A DNA stretch of 64,000 nt from Hybos culiciformis. Lineage: Eukaryota > Arthropoda > Insecta > Diptera > Hybotidae. The stretch spans positions 25,257,052 to 25,321,051 of the forward strand of contig OZ023275.1 in the NCBI GenBank assembly GCA_964007475.1. Direction: 5' to 3'. A program made the translations under genes and the position numbers. The number at the start of each line of letters is the position of its first letter. Positions within the stretch are counted from its first letter, which is position 1. Below, piece after piece: positions 1-12,823 of this stretch. The notes under the pieces are model-generated. The model saw nothing but the letters and a program-made list of their open reading frames with translations. It was not told where the DNA came from and did not search any database.

Positions 1-1752
1 TTTCAAATTGCATAATTTCTTTAAAAAAAAAAAAAATGTATTATATGATACAATTTCCTGTTTTTTACAGTTATTCTATGAAACTTTCTTCTATATAGGT
101 AAACTATCCCTAACATGATTTATTCTTTATTTTGGCATTATTCATGTAAATAACATTCAACGGGTTTAAAAAGGATCTTATAGTATTTTCAGAATTCAAA
201 TTATTTTCAATAGACACTATTTAACTTTTTGATTTTTTGACATTATAAGCTTGAATTTTAATTAAAGTATAATATAAACCTATATACTACATTAATTCAT
301 ATCAATCAGGAAAAATAAATATTCTTCCACATAATTTATCCTTTCTTAGATCATTCTAAGCTTCAACTCCAACATTATTCTATTACTGCAATTTCAACAT
401 TATGTTAATAAAATTTTATAATATGAATATAGATTTGTCATAAAAATAAAGCAATTATTACATCAATCACCAAGTATATGGTAAATGGTAAGTTTATTAG
501 TTTCACTCATGTAATAAAACGAAATTTTCTCTGTACTGCATGTGTAAAATGAACATTATATATTTTTCAAAATAATAAGTATAACTTGTTACGAAAAAGG
601 ATCCTGTGCATTTGCAAAAAAAAAACATTTTCAAATATTAGTACCTAAATATGTATACATTTATGCACAAATTCATATGTAGACTCATATGTAATAGCAG
701 AAAATATATTATCCTTATACAAATTATACATGACCGAAGCAGAAGCATATAAAAATGAAGCATTTACATCTATATATATATATTTCTTTTTTTTTGTTTG
801 AAATCCATATTATTTATGTAGAAACATTTATAGTTACAAAACTTTAATATTTTCTATATAGAAATTCAATATGACCACGGACCAGCCAAAAAGCAATACT
901 TGTTATATTTTATATTACATGTAAGTATGTAGTTCTTAAAAGTTCAAAAATGATGTATAATAAAGTTTAGTATGTATAGTATTATATATTACATTACATT
1001 ATATGTCAGTTATAGAATGTAGAGAAATTTTCTGTGTAAAGCTTATTTTTAGAAAATTTTTTGAATTATAATTGTATTTACATAGGGTTTATGTGAGTGG
1101 TTTCTTATATTTGGCAAATTTGATAATATAATTGATCATGGAAAATTTTCTATTTCTAGACAATTTGATTATAAAATAAATTGAACAGAAAAAAATGGAA
1201 ATAATGAATTTTGCGAGAAATAAAGAAAGTTTTTATTTATTTCAAATTTAAAAAGAAAGAAGGTTTATGATAAAAGCTTTTGGGAACTTTACCATCAAGT
1301 AACGTAAAAGGTTGAAGGATTCGAAGGTGGAATATTGAAAAAAAAAAATAGAATTTTTTTAAGCATTGTTTGTTAAGCTAAAATACTGGTGAATCTAGCT
1401 CAGAAAAAGTCTTAACATCTAAATTATTCAACAACTACACTAGAACTTATTTAAAATAATTTTTTTTTAATAGTATACATAATGACACAAAATATCATTG
1501 AAAATACGAATACTTCCTCAAAATAAATAATTTTATTCAAAAATATTAAAAATTCTTTTATTTTTCTGCCAAGTCCATTAAAAGATTTAAAAATCAGTTT
1601 TTAATTTAAATGAATTTTGAAATGTGATCTCATTCTTGTGTTTTTTTTTCTTCTTATTTTTAATGTTCCAATTGAAAAAAAGCCTCATTGAAGGTTATTC
1701 TCACTATTTTATATTTTTGCATTTAAATTACTTAATTTTTATGTAAATTAAA

Positions 1753-1773
1753 AATAATAATAATAATAATAAT
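1753..1773. repeat. (AAT)7 microsatellite
   Basis: Seven perfect AAT units in a row. Confidence 0.9.
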
Positions 1774-4388
1774 TCTTTTTAATTTATTTTGTTTTTGTTA
1801 GGTATATTGAAAAAATAGCCTTTGACTAAACTTCTTATGTGACATGTTCAGAAATTATTAATGATATTGAATTTTGTTTTTTGAACACACATAAGATCAT
1901 GCATATTGTGTTTTAAAACTTAAAAATTAAAAAATAAAAACAACACTTGAAAAGATCCTAACTAAAAACATCAATTATTTTCTTCCATTGATGAGCTTTT
2001 TTTTGTGTAATCTTATAGTTTCAATCAGGTTATATAGTGAGCTTTAATTAATTTTTTAATGTCAAACTATCTATTGATAGAATGAATATACCTATATCTA
2101 AGCACTGAAATTATTGTTCATGTGAAAAAATTTGAAGAATTTATTTTTTTTTAAATGCACATTTATTTTTTTCTAAAATTATAAATACTTATTATATTTT
2201 TCTTTTTATGGCAAATCTTGATTATATTATATATTTTGAATTGAATATTATGTCAAAGACTAAATAAGTCGTAAAGCAGCGTATATACAAAAATGTTATT
2301 TTTTTCTTTACAACAATCATCAAAATTGTTCAAAATTATAATTTATGTGCAATTGGTAAATTGAAAAAATTAAAAAAAAAAAAAAAAAATGTTTTGCATA
2401 AAAACTCACATTTATTTATAAAATGTTATAATGTAACACCTATTTGAAAGGTTTATAAATCAGAGACATTTATGTAAAAGATAATTAAATATTTAAAAAA
2501 AAAAAAAAAAAAAAAACAAAATTGAGACAAATTATTATATTAATTATATTTTTATTTCGTTTTAAATTTTTTTAGTTTGTGTTTTATTTATTTTTTTTTT
2601 TGCGACAATCACGAGAATTAGTATTTTTATGAATACCGCACCTTGAAGAAACAAACAAAACGTGCCGAAATGAGAAAAACGATTTAAAATATTCGTCATA
2701 AATGCAAAACAGAAATATGGATAAATAAAATAGGTTCAATTAACATTAGAACAATGTTTGCTCGGACAAACACGCAAGACAGATTGGGCTGTAATAACTT
2801 TGTGAAGATTCTTATGCGGAACTAAGAGAGACGAGCTCTGTTTGAAATAAAATATTATACTCTACTCTGTACATCGAATTATATACAGTTCGAAAATTAT
2901 TTATTCCGATTATATAAATTATGTATCTGAATTTTTTATTCATACTCTACTATTGTTTTTAAAACTTTTTTTCCCTACAATACTTCTTTAATAATTTTTA
3001 ATTTAAAGGGAGAACCAACAGTAAGAAAAATAAAATTAAAAAAAAAAAAAAAATTATTAGGTGGACGGATGATTAACTTTTTTTTTTTAATGTTTGAAGT
3101 CAATCAAATTAAAAAAAAAAAAAAACATTGAATGATGGGTTTTTGTTTTTTTTTTTTTTATTATTTTATTTTGGGAGAATCTTTAGCAAAAATAATATGA
3201 CCAAATCAAATACAAAATAAAGAAATAAATAATAAAAATATTGAATTTAATGATTTTTTTTTTTGTTTTGGCCAATATGTGGGTTGCAGATACACCCTCA
3301 ATAATTTTTATGTAACGTACATAACATTACATACCTTTATAAAAAAATTAAAAAAAAATAATAAAAGGTTTATTTTCACTTTGTAAGGCACATAGTGATA
3401 GTATATACACATTTACATGATGATGATAATAATGATGACGATATGATATGTGAGGGAGTGAAGACTCCCTGGATAGATGTAACAATAATATTAAATTGTT
3501 ATTATGATTTTAAAGCGGCAAAAAAAAAAACTATCATCAATTAAGAGGAAATCTTTAAAGGGTATTCTTAGAGTGTATCGACCGAGTATGGTATTAACCT
3601 TCTTTATAATAAATATTATGTTTGAATTATAAACTAATTTTATTAAAAATCGTAAAAGATAATATCACTAATTTTTGTCTACATATTGTCGAGTCGAACT
3701 ATATTTTTGACAAAAATAATGATTAAGATCATAATTTCCTATACTCCTCTTCTCATTTAAAAATCTATACACAGCAAATACATAGTATCTTTTTTGGTAA
3801 AAAAATTTTTGGTAAATTTTGAGATCATAAATATTTTGAGGCCCCGAAAGATCTAAGTCATCATTAAACTACAAATTCCAGGATTCTTACGACATAAAAA
3901 AGAAATACAGTATCCATATAGTTTTTACTGCTACAAAATTTTATTCATACTAAACATAATTCATTTGTCTGTATGATACACTCCAGTTAAGATAATTCTG
4001 ATATTATTCCTTTAGCAAAAAAATTATTTAAAGTGTTATTTTGTCTTTATGACTCTTTCTATGATTTTTTTAGGGTTTGGTAGAAGAAAAAAAAAAGAAA
4101 CAAATTATTGTTTATCATTTTTCATAATATCAGAATTTATTGAATTTTTAATTAGATAACAAAAAAAAAAATTAGTGAATATTAAAAAAAAAAAAACCTA
4201 CACTATTTCACAGCTTGGAATGAAAATGTGAAGAGAAATTTCTCCAAATTCTTAGTCTAATATAGATATTCCTTTCTTCTACAAATCAATATACCTTTCA
4301 CTAAAAACAAACGATTTGATAAAATATTGAACCAAAAAGTTTTTGTTTACCAAAAAATTGTTTCACAAATTTCATCCAGATTTTTTTT

Positions 4389-4405
4389 TCTGTTCTGTTC
4401 TGTTC
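4389..4405. repeat. (TGTTC)3 pentanucleotide repeat
   Basis: Three perfect TGTTC units plus a partial unit, following a poly(T) run and followed by TTTTTG-type repeats. Confidence 0.8.
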
Positions 4406-6046
4406 TTGTTTTTGTTTTTGGCGCGTGCTATATGAAGGTGCAGAAATTATGTATGTAAGCATAAATCAAAATACAATGCTGAGATATGAAAAAAAAAAAT
4501 TTCTAACGAAAAAAAAATTTAAAGTTGCGCGATTTATGTCGCGAAAAATCATTTTATCGTCTACCTTTAACTTTTTTTTTTTTAAAGAGGGTTAAATTTT
4601 AAACTAATATTTATAATACAATCATTATCAGCTAAACTACGTTTTATTGATTTTTGAGGCTATTATGTTTTTAAAATTTTTTATAAAATAAAATAAACTA
4701 ATGGTGTCGTTTCTATTTGAACAAATTATTATTTTTATTTTTTTGTTATTTTAAAATGAATGTAAATATTGGAATCTCGGTTTGAATCCTGAACAAGTTG
4801 AAATCATATTAATGAAATCCAATTTCAAATATATTCAATGAACTATTAAATTGGCTTTTGAAACACTATAAGACTAATCTTTAGTATCTGAAATTTGAGT
4901 ACATAATATATGTGCATTTATGTCATTCATGCTTTCGTCAAAAAAAAAATTACTTTTTAACCTGATTTAGTTGTTATATATAAATGTGTTTCACAAAAAT
5001 AATAAATATGTTGTCCAAAAATATAAATGATTCGCACAATAAAAGAAAATTAATTATTAAAGGTGATCAAAAAATTAAGCTATATCTTCCGCCGGTTATT
5101 TGCATCAAAGGTTAGTTTTTTTTAATTTCAGTCTAAAAATTAATTTTCTAAGAAACGTAATGGGAAAAAAATTAAAGAGACGCGATAAGACGGTAATTGT
5201 TTACTTAACGCTTTTGTTAATTTTTTTTTTATAGAATATCGTTTCTTAGTATCTTAGTACAATATCGTATCTTAGTATAATTTATTCTGAATTTGATTTT
5301 GTTGTCTGACCTTTAATTTTACAGACTTTGTTTGTCTTTTTTTTTTTCATGCTAACTTTATGCTCAGAGCCATTTGTGTTCTATGTCGCAAAACTCCTAC
5401 AAAAAGAAATCAATTTCGATTCAAAATTGAAGTTAAAAAAAAAATTAATAAAATATAATTTTTAAGAAATTATTAAATTTAAATCAGTCACATAAGTTTT
5501 CGGGCAATTTGGAAAGCAAAATAAAGTTTTGTTCATACTTACTTACTTTTTTTTCTGAGTTTAATAAATATGTATATGTATACCATTTTCAATATCACGT
5601 ACTTTCAAAAGAAATTATTTTTATAGTTTGAAAAGTTTTGTTTAAATTTTTTTTTTAACTTAACATAACATAAATGTACCAATATTAGTACACAATATAT
5701 ATGTATATCTACGTAGTATAAAAAATATCTAAAAGTTTTCTTCAAAGAGACAACCATCAAATCTTTTAAACATTATTCATCATTAAAGCAAAGTATACAA
5801 TGCGTTTTGGATCCCTTCCCTGTGTTAAATCAATCTTTTCTTATTTTCTTTTCCAATTTTATTATTATTGTATTATTAAAGTTTTAGATATTTAAGTTTT
5901 CTTGTATACAAGGTGTCAGAAAATTAATTTAGTGAATTTTCAAAAAATAATGATTTTATGCATTGATATCATTGTCGTCTCCCATAGATGTAAAGATAAC
6001 AATATTTATCGTGTTGCAGTTGGATAGCGAATTTTCGATAAACTTA

Positions 6047-6468
6047 TGCCTTGAGCACAGCTAATACCGCAAAGCAATTTTGAGCTACCGTAAAAACCGA
6101 TTTTCTGCGTTATTTCTTATTTATTTTAAATAAAAATTATGAAAAACGAAAGATATTAATTTTATTGATTTTTTGTAAAAAGAATTTCTTAAAATGATTT
6201 CATAATTAATTAGAAAACTGAATTTATTTTTTTTTGCTCCAGAAAGAATTGACTACGTCACAAAATAATTTTTTTGTTTCTTTTTCACAGCGTTTCTATT
6301 GCATCGAAATTTGGTTTTGCTGCATTTTTCTGTCACAATCATATTATAAAAAAAACAAAAGCAGTTGTTTGCAGTTGATTTTTTTGCTTTCAGGTAAAAT
6401 TAGCTGTGAACAGGTTTCCGGAACATTCCTTCAAAAATCGCTTTGCGGTATTAGCTGTGCTCAAGGCA
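6047..6468. mobile_element. 422-bp MITE with 29-bp perfect TIRs and TTA target duplications
   Basis: The left end (6047-6075, starting TGCCTTGAGCAC) and the right end (6440-6468) are perfect inverted repeats over 29 bp. Weaker similarity continues inward for about ten bases. Immediately outside both ends is the trinucleotide TTA (6044-6046 and 6469-6471), which fits a 3-bp target-site duplication. The interior has no transposase-like frame, so the element is non-autonomous. A 3-bp TWA duplication is typical of the PIF/Harbinger superfamily. The termini themselves I do not recognise, so that class is an inference. An open frame over 6234-6485 runs through the element and is not taken as a gene. 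Confidence 0.8.
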
Positions 6469-7670
6469 TTAAAGTGTTGTTGTGATTAAAAATGCAGAAA
6501 AGTACCTCACAAATGAAGTACGGGCCCGTTTTCAGCTTTTCGATTTAGGACACTTTAATTTTAAGATTTATGTTAATGTTGATCGTAATCAGGGGCTAAA
6601 GAAATTTTTTAAAGTTACTTCAATAGTATTATACCAGTAAAATTTAGTCATATGCAATTTAATGGAAAACGAACTAAAAATCGCACTTTTTTTTTTAAAT
6701 AAATTTTCTTTAAGTTCTATTTTTTATTGAGTTTATAATATTTTTATTTACATTTTAAATATCTATGATTTGAAAATATTTTAAAATACAAAATTATAAC
6801 AGAAACTAAAACTTCAATCAGTACAGGTAGATACTTAATTTCAAATTTGACTACGTAAATGACAAGCGTTAAATAATTCACAAGTTTTCGAATGTATAAG
6901 TACCTAGGTACAAGTTTCAAAATTCTTTGAAAAACCAAATTTTTGAATTTTACTCAAAAATTTAATTTAAATGGAAAAATCCTTATTATTATTATTTTAT
7001 AGTTTTCCATGCAATTATATTTTGTTTTCTTTTTTAAGTTATTTTTTGTTAATAGAGAAAAAAATACAAAATTATTCATAATTTTAGAATTATCAAGAAA
7101 AGCGGTGAAATTTGTGTTGGCAGGAGGGTGGTGGCAAAACAAAGTTTTATTTAAAAAAAAAAAAAAAAATTATATTTCTCACACAAAAAAATTCGAATAG
7201 AAAGTGAAAAGTTTTAAAAACTAAGCGAAAAAAAAAAATTCACGGAAAATGAAAAACTTTTTTCTTTTAATAAAATAAAAATAAAAAAAAGTGATACTTT
7301 TTTTATTTTTATCTTTTTGAACTTTTTTTTTTTTATTTTTAACGGTGAGAAAAAATGAATCCCTGTTAAGAAAGTTAAATCGTTTAATAAACGATTTAAT
7401 TTAATTTTTTTAATTTTTATTTTTATTTTTTTTCTAATTGTCGTGTAATTGATTTTTTTTTCTCTCGAACTAAATGTTAAAAAAAAAAAAAAATTTTTTT
7501 ATATTTTGAATTAAAATGCTAAAAATGTAAGAAAAAACTTTTTATTATTTAAAGATAATAAAAAAATGTTGTTTGAAATTTAAACCAACAAAGATTTTTA
7601 TGAATTTAACATACTATTTAATAGTTTACTAAACTGGGCGGCCATAGCTCTAAAATCGAGTCAATTCGCA

Positions 7671-7706
7671 TTTAAAATATTTAAAATATTTAAAATATTT
7701 AAAATA
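7671..7706. repeat. (TTTAAAATA)4 tandem repeat
   Basis: Four perfect 9-bp units in tandem, directly before the diverged 30-bp array. Confidence 0.9.
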
Positions 7707-7726
7707 TCAAAAATTGAAGAAATTAT

Positions 7727-7905
7727 GAAATTATAACTTTCAGTAGTAATTTGATTGAAAATTATAATTTTCACAGTTAGTATTTTGAAATTATAATTTC
7801 CACTAATAATTTGTGTGAAATTATAATTCAAATAGTGTTTAAAATAATTACAAATTATAATTTTTAGTATTAATGTAAATTATATTTCATTATCAATATT
7901 ATTTT
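7727..7905. repeat. Diverged ~30-bp tandem array
   Basis: The motif GAAATTATAA(TTTTC) recurs at about 7727, 7757, 7787 and 7817 with an almost exact 30-bp period. It continues more weakly at about 7851 and 7875. Each core contains the near-palindrome GAAATTATAATTTC. The between-core parts have diverged, so this looks like an old minisatellite. Confidence 0.75.
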
Positions 7906-7920
7906 GTTCCACAATTATAG

Positions 7921-7942
7921 TTTATTTATTTATTTATTTATT
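7921..7942. repeat. (TTTA)5 microsatellite
   Basis: Five and a half perfect TTTA units. Confidence 0.9.
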
Positions 7943-10900
7943 AAGCTCAAATTAATTTTCATTATACAATTAAACTTTAAATTAGATCACATATGAAAAT
8001 AATGTTAATAAAAGAGTTATTATTTATTAACCCTTCGAGAAATAAGTATATTCAAAAAACATTATCATCTTATCAAAGAATACCATTTATAAAAATGTCA
8101 TCATTTATCTCATTTTGAAAACAATATTTATTTTCAAAATGATTTTATAAACTTACTTGAACTTATCGCTATCTCACAAATTAGTGCGTACATACATTAA
8201 GCTTGAGAGTTTAATTTTTGAACTTTGTTTTCAACATTTTTTTGGACATACCTCTTTTAAGCTGATTTTTCGACATTATCTACACATAAAAATCTTTACA
8301 CACATGTACATTTGTACACAAATATACAAGTTTCTGATGTTGAAAATAACTTAAATGGTAGTTGGTTTATTTTATCAATTTTTTTTTAACAATACCAACC
8401 CTATTTTTCCCTTAGCTGGTACATATTTCAGTTCGTAACCACATTCATGAATATAGTACTATATGTCTGGGTCAAAATTTAAACAATAGCCCGTCCGTTT
8501 TTTTTTTTTTTTTTTAATAAAATCAAAATTATATCACGTCATCATAATCTTGAGTTGTTTTTTTTGTTTGAGGACCTAAAATGTTCATTATTTTAATTTG
8601 TACATTTTTAATTTTTAAAGGACATTTGAAATAAAAATCCCTATTTCTGTTTTTTTTTTTTTGTATTTATTTTTTTGAATTTGAATTTGATTTACTGAAA
8701 ATGATTTAATTTTAGATTTGAGAAGAAAATAAATAATTTTCTAGGTCTGAATTTTAAACAAAGTTCTTTTTTAAGATTCCGTATAGAAATTTACTTTTTT
8801 ATTTGATATTCTTGTTACTCTAATTTGATGAATTACAATCTTGTATAATAAGTATTATACGTAATTACGATTGTATTAAATTGGACTTTGAATTATTCTA
8901 TAATCTAGGTTAAGCCACTTTTGGGTCGAAAAATTAGTTGTGTTTACCATTAATTTCAAAAGTTAATAAAGTGCGGAAGAATTTACAATAAAGCGGATAA
9001 GAATTTTCATAAGTACCTACTAGTTATAAACACATACAATTTTAAATTAAAAATTAAGTATTTAAAAAAATGAATGTTTTTGTCTTTTTAAAGTTTGTAA
9101 CAAAAGTAATTTTTGGTATTGATGAAGTTGAAATAAATATATAATTACAAATGCAAATATGGCGATTGCTACAAAATTATATTGAAAATTTACTCTGACT
9201 GTTTTTTTTTTTGGTCAAAGGACATTATGATTTCAGCAAGCTATTTTCATACAAACAAAAATTGAATATACGATTATGTAAAAGGGGTTTAAATAAATAT
9301 CTCCAAAATAAAAATAAAAATGTCAGCTGCATTTTCTTTATATTTAAAATTTCATATTTTTATTTAAAAAAAATATATATATATAATATATATGTACTTA
9401 AAATATTATATAAAAAATCTCAGAAAGAATTCTAAAAATATATATATTTTCCGCATTTGAATTTTATTTGTTTGTATGGCCGCCCGCCGCCACCCATGCA
9501 GCTTTCTGTCCATTTGATCCTTTTAATATGTCACTCATTAAATTATTTGACTTATTTTAAAAGGATTTGACAATTATACAAAAACAAAAAGAAAAAAAAA
9601 ACCATTTATGTTTTTCTTTTTTTTTTTCAAGAAAATCCTTATAAAAAGGATTATGAAGACAAAAACGGCACACACTAAAATTGAGAGAAAGAATATTTTT
9701 ATACTTTTTAAAAGCTGCATCTAAATGCAAGGAAATTTAAAATAATTTTTATTTATATAAAATAAAAATGCAAAATACAATATGAATAAAAATTGGTAGT
9801 AGTTTACTCATTGGAGATAAAAAAAACCAGTGACTGAACTTGTTCAGTGTGAAATTGGTTATAAAGGAAGACTACTGTACGTTTAACAGGCAATTTATTC
9901 CAATATAAGCATTATAATTTTTATTCAACATTCTCAATAAATATCTTTCAATAATATACTATTCCTATCTGTATCAACGAAACTATATATGTAATTTTTA
10001 AGTAAATAACAGTTTTGATTAGGGCGATTAATTTTTGCAAACTTATTCATATTTATTATTATTTTATGCATGCCACAAAATAGTTAGAAACAAAAAAAAA
10101 GGATAATAATTATTATTGTTTTGTTTTATTTCCATAGAAGTGACATGAATTTCTTTTATGTAATATATGGAAAAATATAAAGAGTCCTGTGGTGGTTATA
10201 TACTACTCTTTTAGTAAAAATAAAAATGAATATATGAAATATTTCTTCTTCATTTTTTTTTTTCATTTATTTATAATATGAGAATGCCCTGCTGGTAATT
10301 TAAATTTGATTTTTTTTTCCTAAGTATATTCAGATTTGATGATTGCAAAACAATTAAAAACTAATGTTATATAGTCAAAATTGATATGACAATAAGAAGA
10401 GAAGTTATATAGGTTTTATTTTTTTCAAAACTTTATTTATATAAATATAATTTGTTTTTAGTTCATTATTTGAAAAAAAAAAAAAAATGTCCTGATTTAA
10501 AGTTCTATGACTTTTTTAATTAAAATTTGTCACAACAGGGATATTTTTACATTTTAAACTATGGAGATATTCAATGAAAAGCGAGGTTGTTGCAAATAAT
10601 ATGCAGTTGTCATAGTTTGACTAAAATTAATTGAAAATTGAAATTTGAAATTTTTTGTTTTCGATATTACAAGACTTCTGGAAATTATGTTGCATTTGAA
10701 TCACATTTTGAAAACTGGTCAATCTTTCTTGAAAATAGCTTATTTAAAAGAGATTTATTTTTTTTATTTTACGCACTTCATTTACGCACTTCAATCAAAA
10801 AGAAATTGATTTATAAATTTAATTTTGATTATCATTATTTTTGTTATCGATACTGGTAAGAAAACTTGCTCATCAGTAGTTGCTTGTATTTCAGAAAAAA

Positions 10901-12321
10901 TACTCAAATGTTTAAATAACAATAACTTTAATAAACAAAATAAAATTATGCAAAAACAATATTAATGTACAAAAGGTAAAACAACATAATTTGAAAGAAT
11001 TTAAAAAATTTTGACATTCCATGTTCTTTATATTTTATTTCCTTGAATATTAATTTCATTTAACATTTTAATCATATAATAAACATCAAAAAAAGGACAT
11101 TTGAACGGGAAAGTTTTTTTTTTTTTTTAATAAAAGTTATAAATTTTCATAACCACGAAAATTTTCTGACCATCGTTTGATCGATAAAATCATTGGAAAT
11201 TTATTATAATCATTTTCTTTTGCGGAAAATACATGAATTTGTTGTTTTTTTTGATGTTTTTATATGTGAGGGTGAAGAAGGTCTTGGAACAGGTGATTTT
11301 GATTAAATTTCAACTTTAAAACATATTTATGACATGAGAAACTTTATTGTGGTTTAACTTGGTTTTTGCTTTTTTTTTTATTATTATTTTTCTTTATTTT
11401 GTTTTTCTTTTTAAAATGAGGGTCTTCCATCAAAAAAGTGCATGTAATTATTTTTAAGGAAATTATTGCACGATTTGTTTAATCAATAAAATTTGTAAAA
11501 AAAAAAAAAAAAAAAATACGTATTATATAAATAAATTGCATATTATTTTCAGATTTGTTGAATTTTATTAAAATGCTTAATTTTGGTTCAATGAACACAA
11601 ATATAAATTTATAAGAATCTAATTTTTTGAGTTTTATTGCAGAAATTGTTAAAATTTGGAGCCCAAAGAAAATCACAAATTTTCACAAGTTTGAAATAAA
11701 TCGAAGAAGTTTCAAATGTTTCGAATATAAATATAATTTGTTCCTTTCCTACTTTCTCTGCTTGTGCTCAAGTCCTGGATATGACGTAGACCAAAATTTA
11801 TTTATCATAGATCTATTACATATATTTATTAGAAGGATTATTAAACCTAAATATCATTTTCTTCAATTATGTCGATCATTAAATTTTTTCATTTAATTTA
11901 GAATCAAAAAAATATAATGAAATATACAAACATTTTAAAATTAAAAAAATTTTCAAAAATAAATAAAAACATTGAAAAAAATTTCTAATGTTATTTAAGA
12001 AATACATAAATGTATTAAATTATAAATAAGTAGTGAATCTAATTAGATTCAATAAATATACACAATTCAAGATACATAAATGTTTATCTTTAGTTTTGTA
12101 TTTAAATCCACACTTTTTCAATTTTGAGCTCGCATTCAAATATCTGTTTTTGTTCCTAACCGATCGAGCACATTACAAAACAGGCTATCACAGTAACTTC
12201 GATTAAACACGTTACTAACAGCAGCACAAATATAATACACATTATTGATAGAAAAACTCATCGGAAGTAGAATAAAGCAGGGTTACGTGTTATTTTGTTA
12301 TATCAATGTTGTGAATTTTGT

Positions 12322-12419
12322 ATTTTTAAAACCTAACTTCATTAAATAAGAACAAAATTTAAATTCAATCTTTTAAAACAAATCTATCATTTATTTAAAA
12401 GTTAGGTTTTCTTAAAAAT
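12322..12419. repeat. Imperfect inverted repeat (hairpin)
   Basis: The left arm around 12322-12350 and right arm around 12390-12419 share the complementary core AACCTAACTT / AAGTTAGGTT, with flanking complementarity on both sides. They could fold into a stem of about 25 bp with a ~40-nt loop. It has no recognised identity and may be the core of a small foldback element. Confidence 0.5.
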
Positions 12420-12426
12420 TTTCCAC

Positions 12427-12492
12427 CTTCATCTAACGACGCGGCGGCAGATTTCAAAGTGAACATTGAAATAAAATATTGGTTTAGCAAGT
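12427..12492 (-). CDS. Candidate second coding exon of the gene starting at 12823
   Basis: On the minus strand a good acceptor (TTTTTAACAG just before 12492) leads into 66 nt that stay open in the phase set by the upstream 25-nt exon. They would encode a stretch beginning DLLNQYFISM and ending SAAASLDE. The 3' end could use GAAG|GTGGAA, a mediocre donor. Without splicing the frame reads on to a TAA at 12397-12395, giving a total product of only 40 residues. The GC content of the GCCGCCGCG part is high for this window. I do not recognise the peptide. The link to the exon at 12799-12823 rests only on phase and splice-site fit and may be chance. Confidence 0.18.
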
Positions 12493-12798
12493 CTGTTAAA
12501 AATTTGGAATAGGTAAGGCAAAAAATAATTTATTCGAATATTTAAAAAAAAAAAAATTAGTTAGAGCTTGTGTAGTTGATTCAAATATATTCCGACACTA
12601 TTATAATTAGTAGGCTACAAGTATTTTTATTTCAAATTCAATCCCTAAGAAAAAATTCTGTAGCTATTACGAAAACAAAATTTTCCACAATAATTCATAT
12701 TCATATATGTATAGTTTTTTGTGTTGATTAATAGGAAAATTCTAATTAGATAAAAAAAACATTTTTAAGATAAAAAAAAAAGAAAAATTAAAGCTCAC

Positions 12799-12823
12799 CT
12801 TGTGCTATGCGAACAGCTGGCAT
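12799..12823 (-). CDS. Probable 25-nt first coding exon (MPAVRIAQ...) of an unidentified gene
   Basis: On the minus strand an ATG at 12823 with A at -3 opens MPAVRIAQ. After 25 nt it meets CAAG|GTGAGC, an almost perfect insect splice donor (GT at 12798-12797). The intron side then runs straight into AT-rich DNA with a stop, as expected past a real exon end. The exon has mixed codon use and higher GC than its surroundings. Upstream on the same strand lies nearly 3 kb of very A-rich DNA, which would suit a leader and promoter region. I do not recognise the N-terminus, and the rest of the gene must lie at lower coordinates, either at the candidate exon 12427-12492 or outside the window. It could be a chance match, since the exon is so short. 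Confidence 0.42.

Larger units (their letters stand above)
1..6043. other. AT-rich non-coding stretch
   Basis: No gene is visible. The stretch consists of A/T-rich low-complexity DNA with long poly(A) runs (for example 2372-2389 and 2495-2516) and poly(T) runs. There is a short perfect hairpin at 3453-3470 (7-bp stem, loop GAAG). A triple TCTTAGTA-type repeat lies at 5240-5280. No open frame here looks like protein or carries convincing splice signals. It could be intergenic DNA or intron of the minus-strand gene that seems to start at 12823. Confidence 0.7.
6472..12394. other. AT-rich stretch with tandem repeats and one GC-rich island
   Basis: No supported gene. It holds the tandem repeats at 7671-7942, a hairpin at 9825-9860 (ACTGAAC/GTTCAGT core with AACCA/TGGTT outer arms), a perfect 18-bp palindrome at 12034-12051 centred on TAATTA, and a small GC-rich island at 9478-9500 that is striking against its surroundings. 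If the exon at 12799-12823 is real, this stretch is probably its first intron or beyond. Confidence 0.6.

Noticed and set aside
6234..6485. Plus-strand frame of 83 codons
   Set aside because: Lies across the right end of the MITE, and its last part is simply the inverted terminus.
9825..9860. miRNA precursor hairpin
   Set aside because: The stem is short and interrupted and the loop too small. No mature miRNA seed is recognised.
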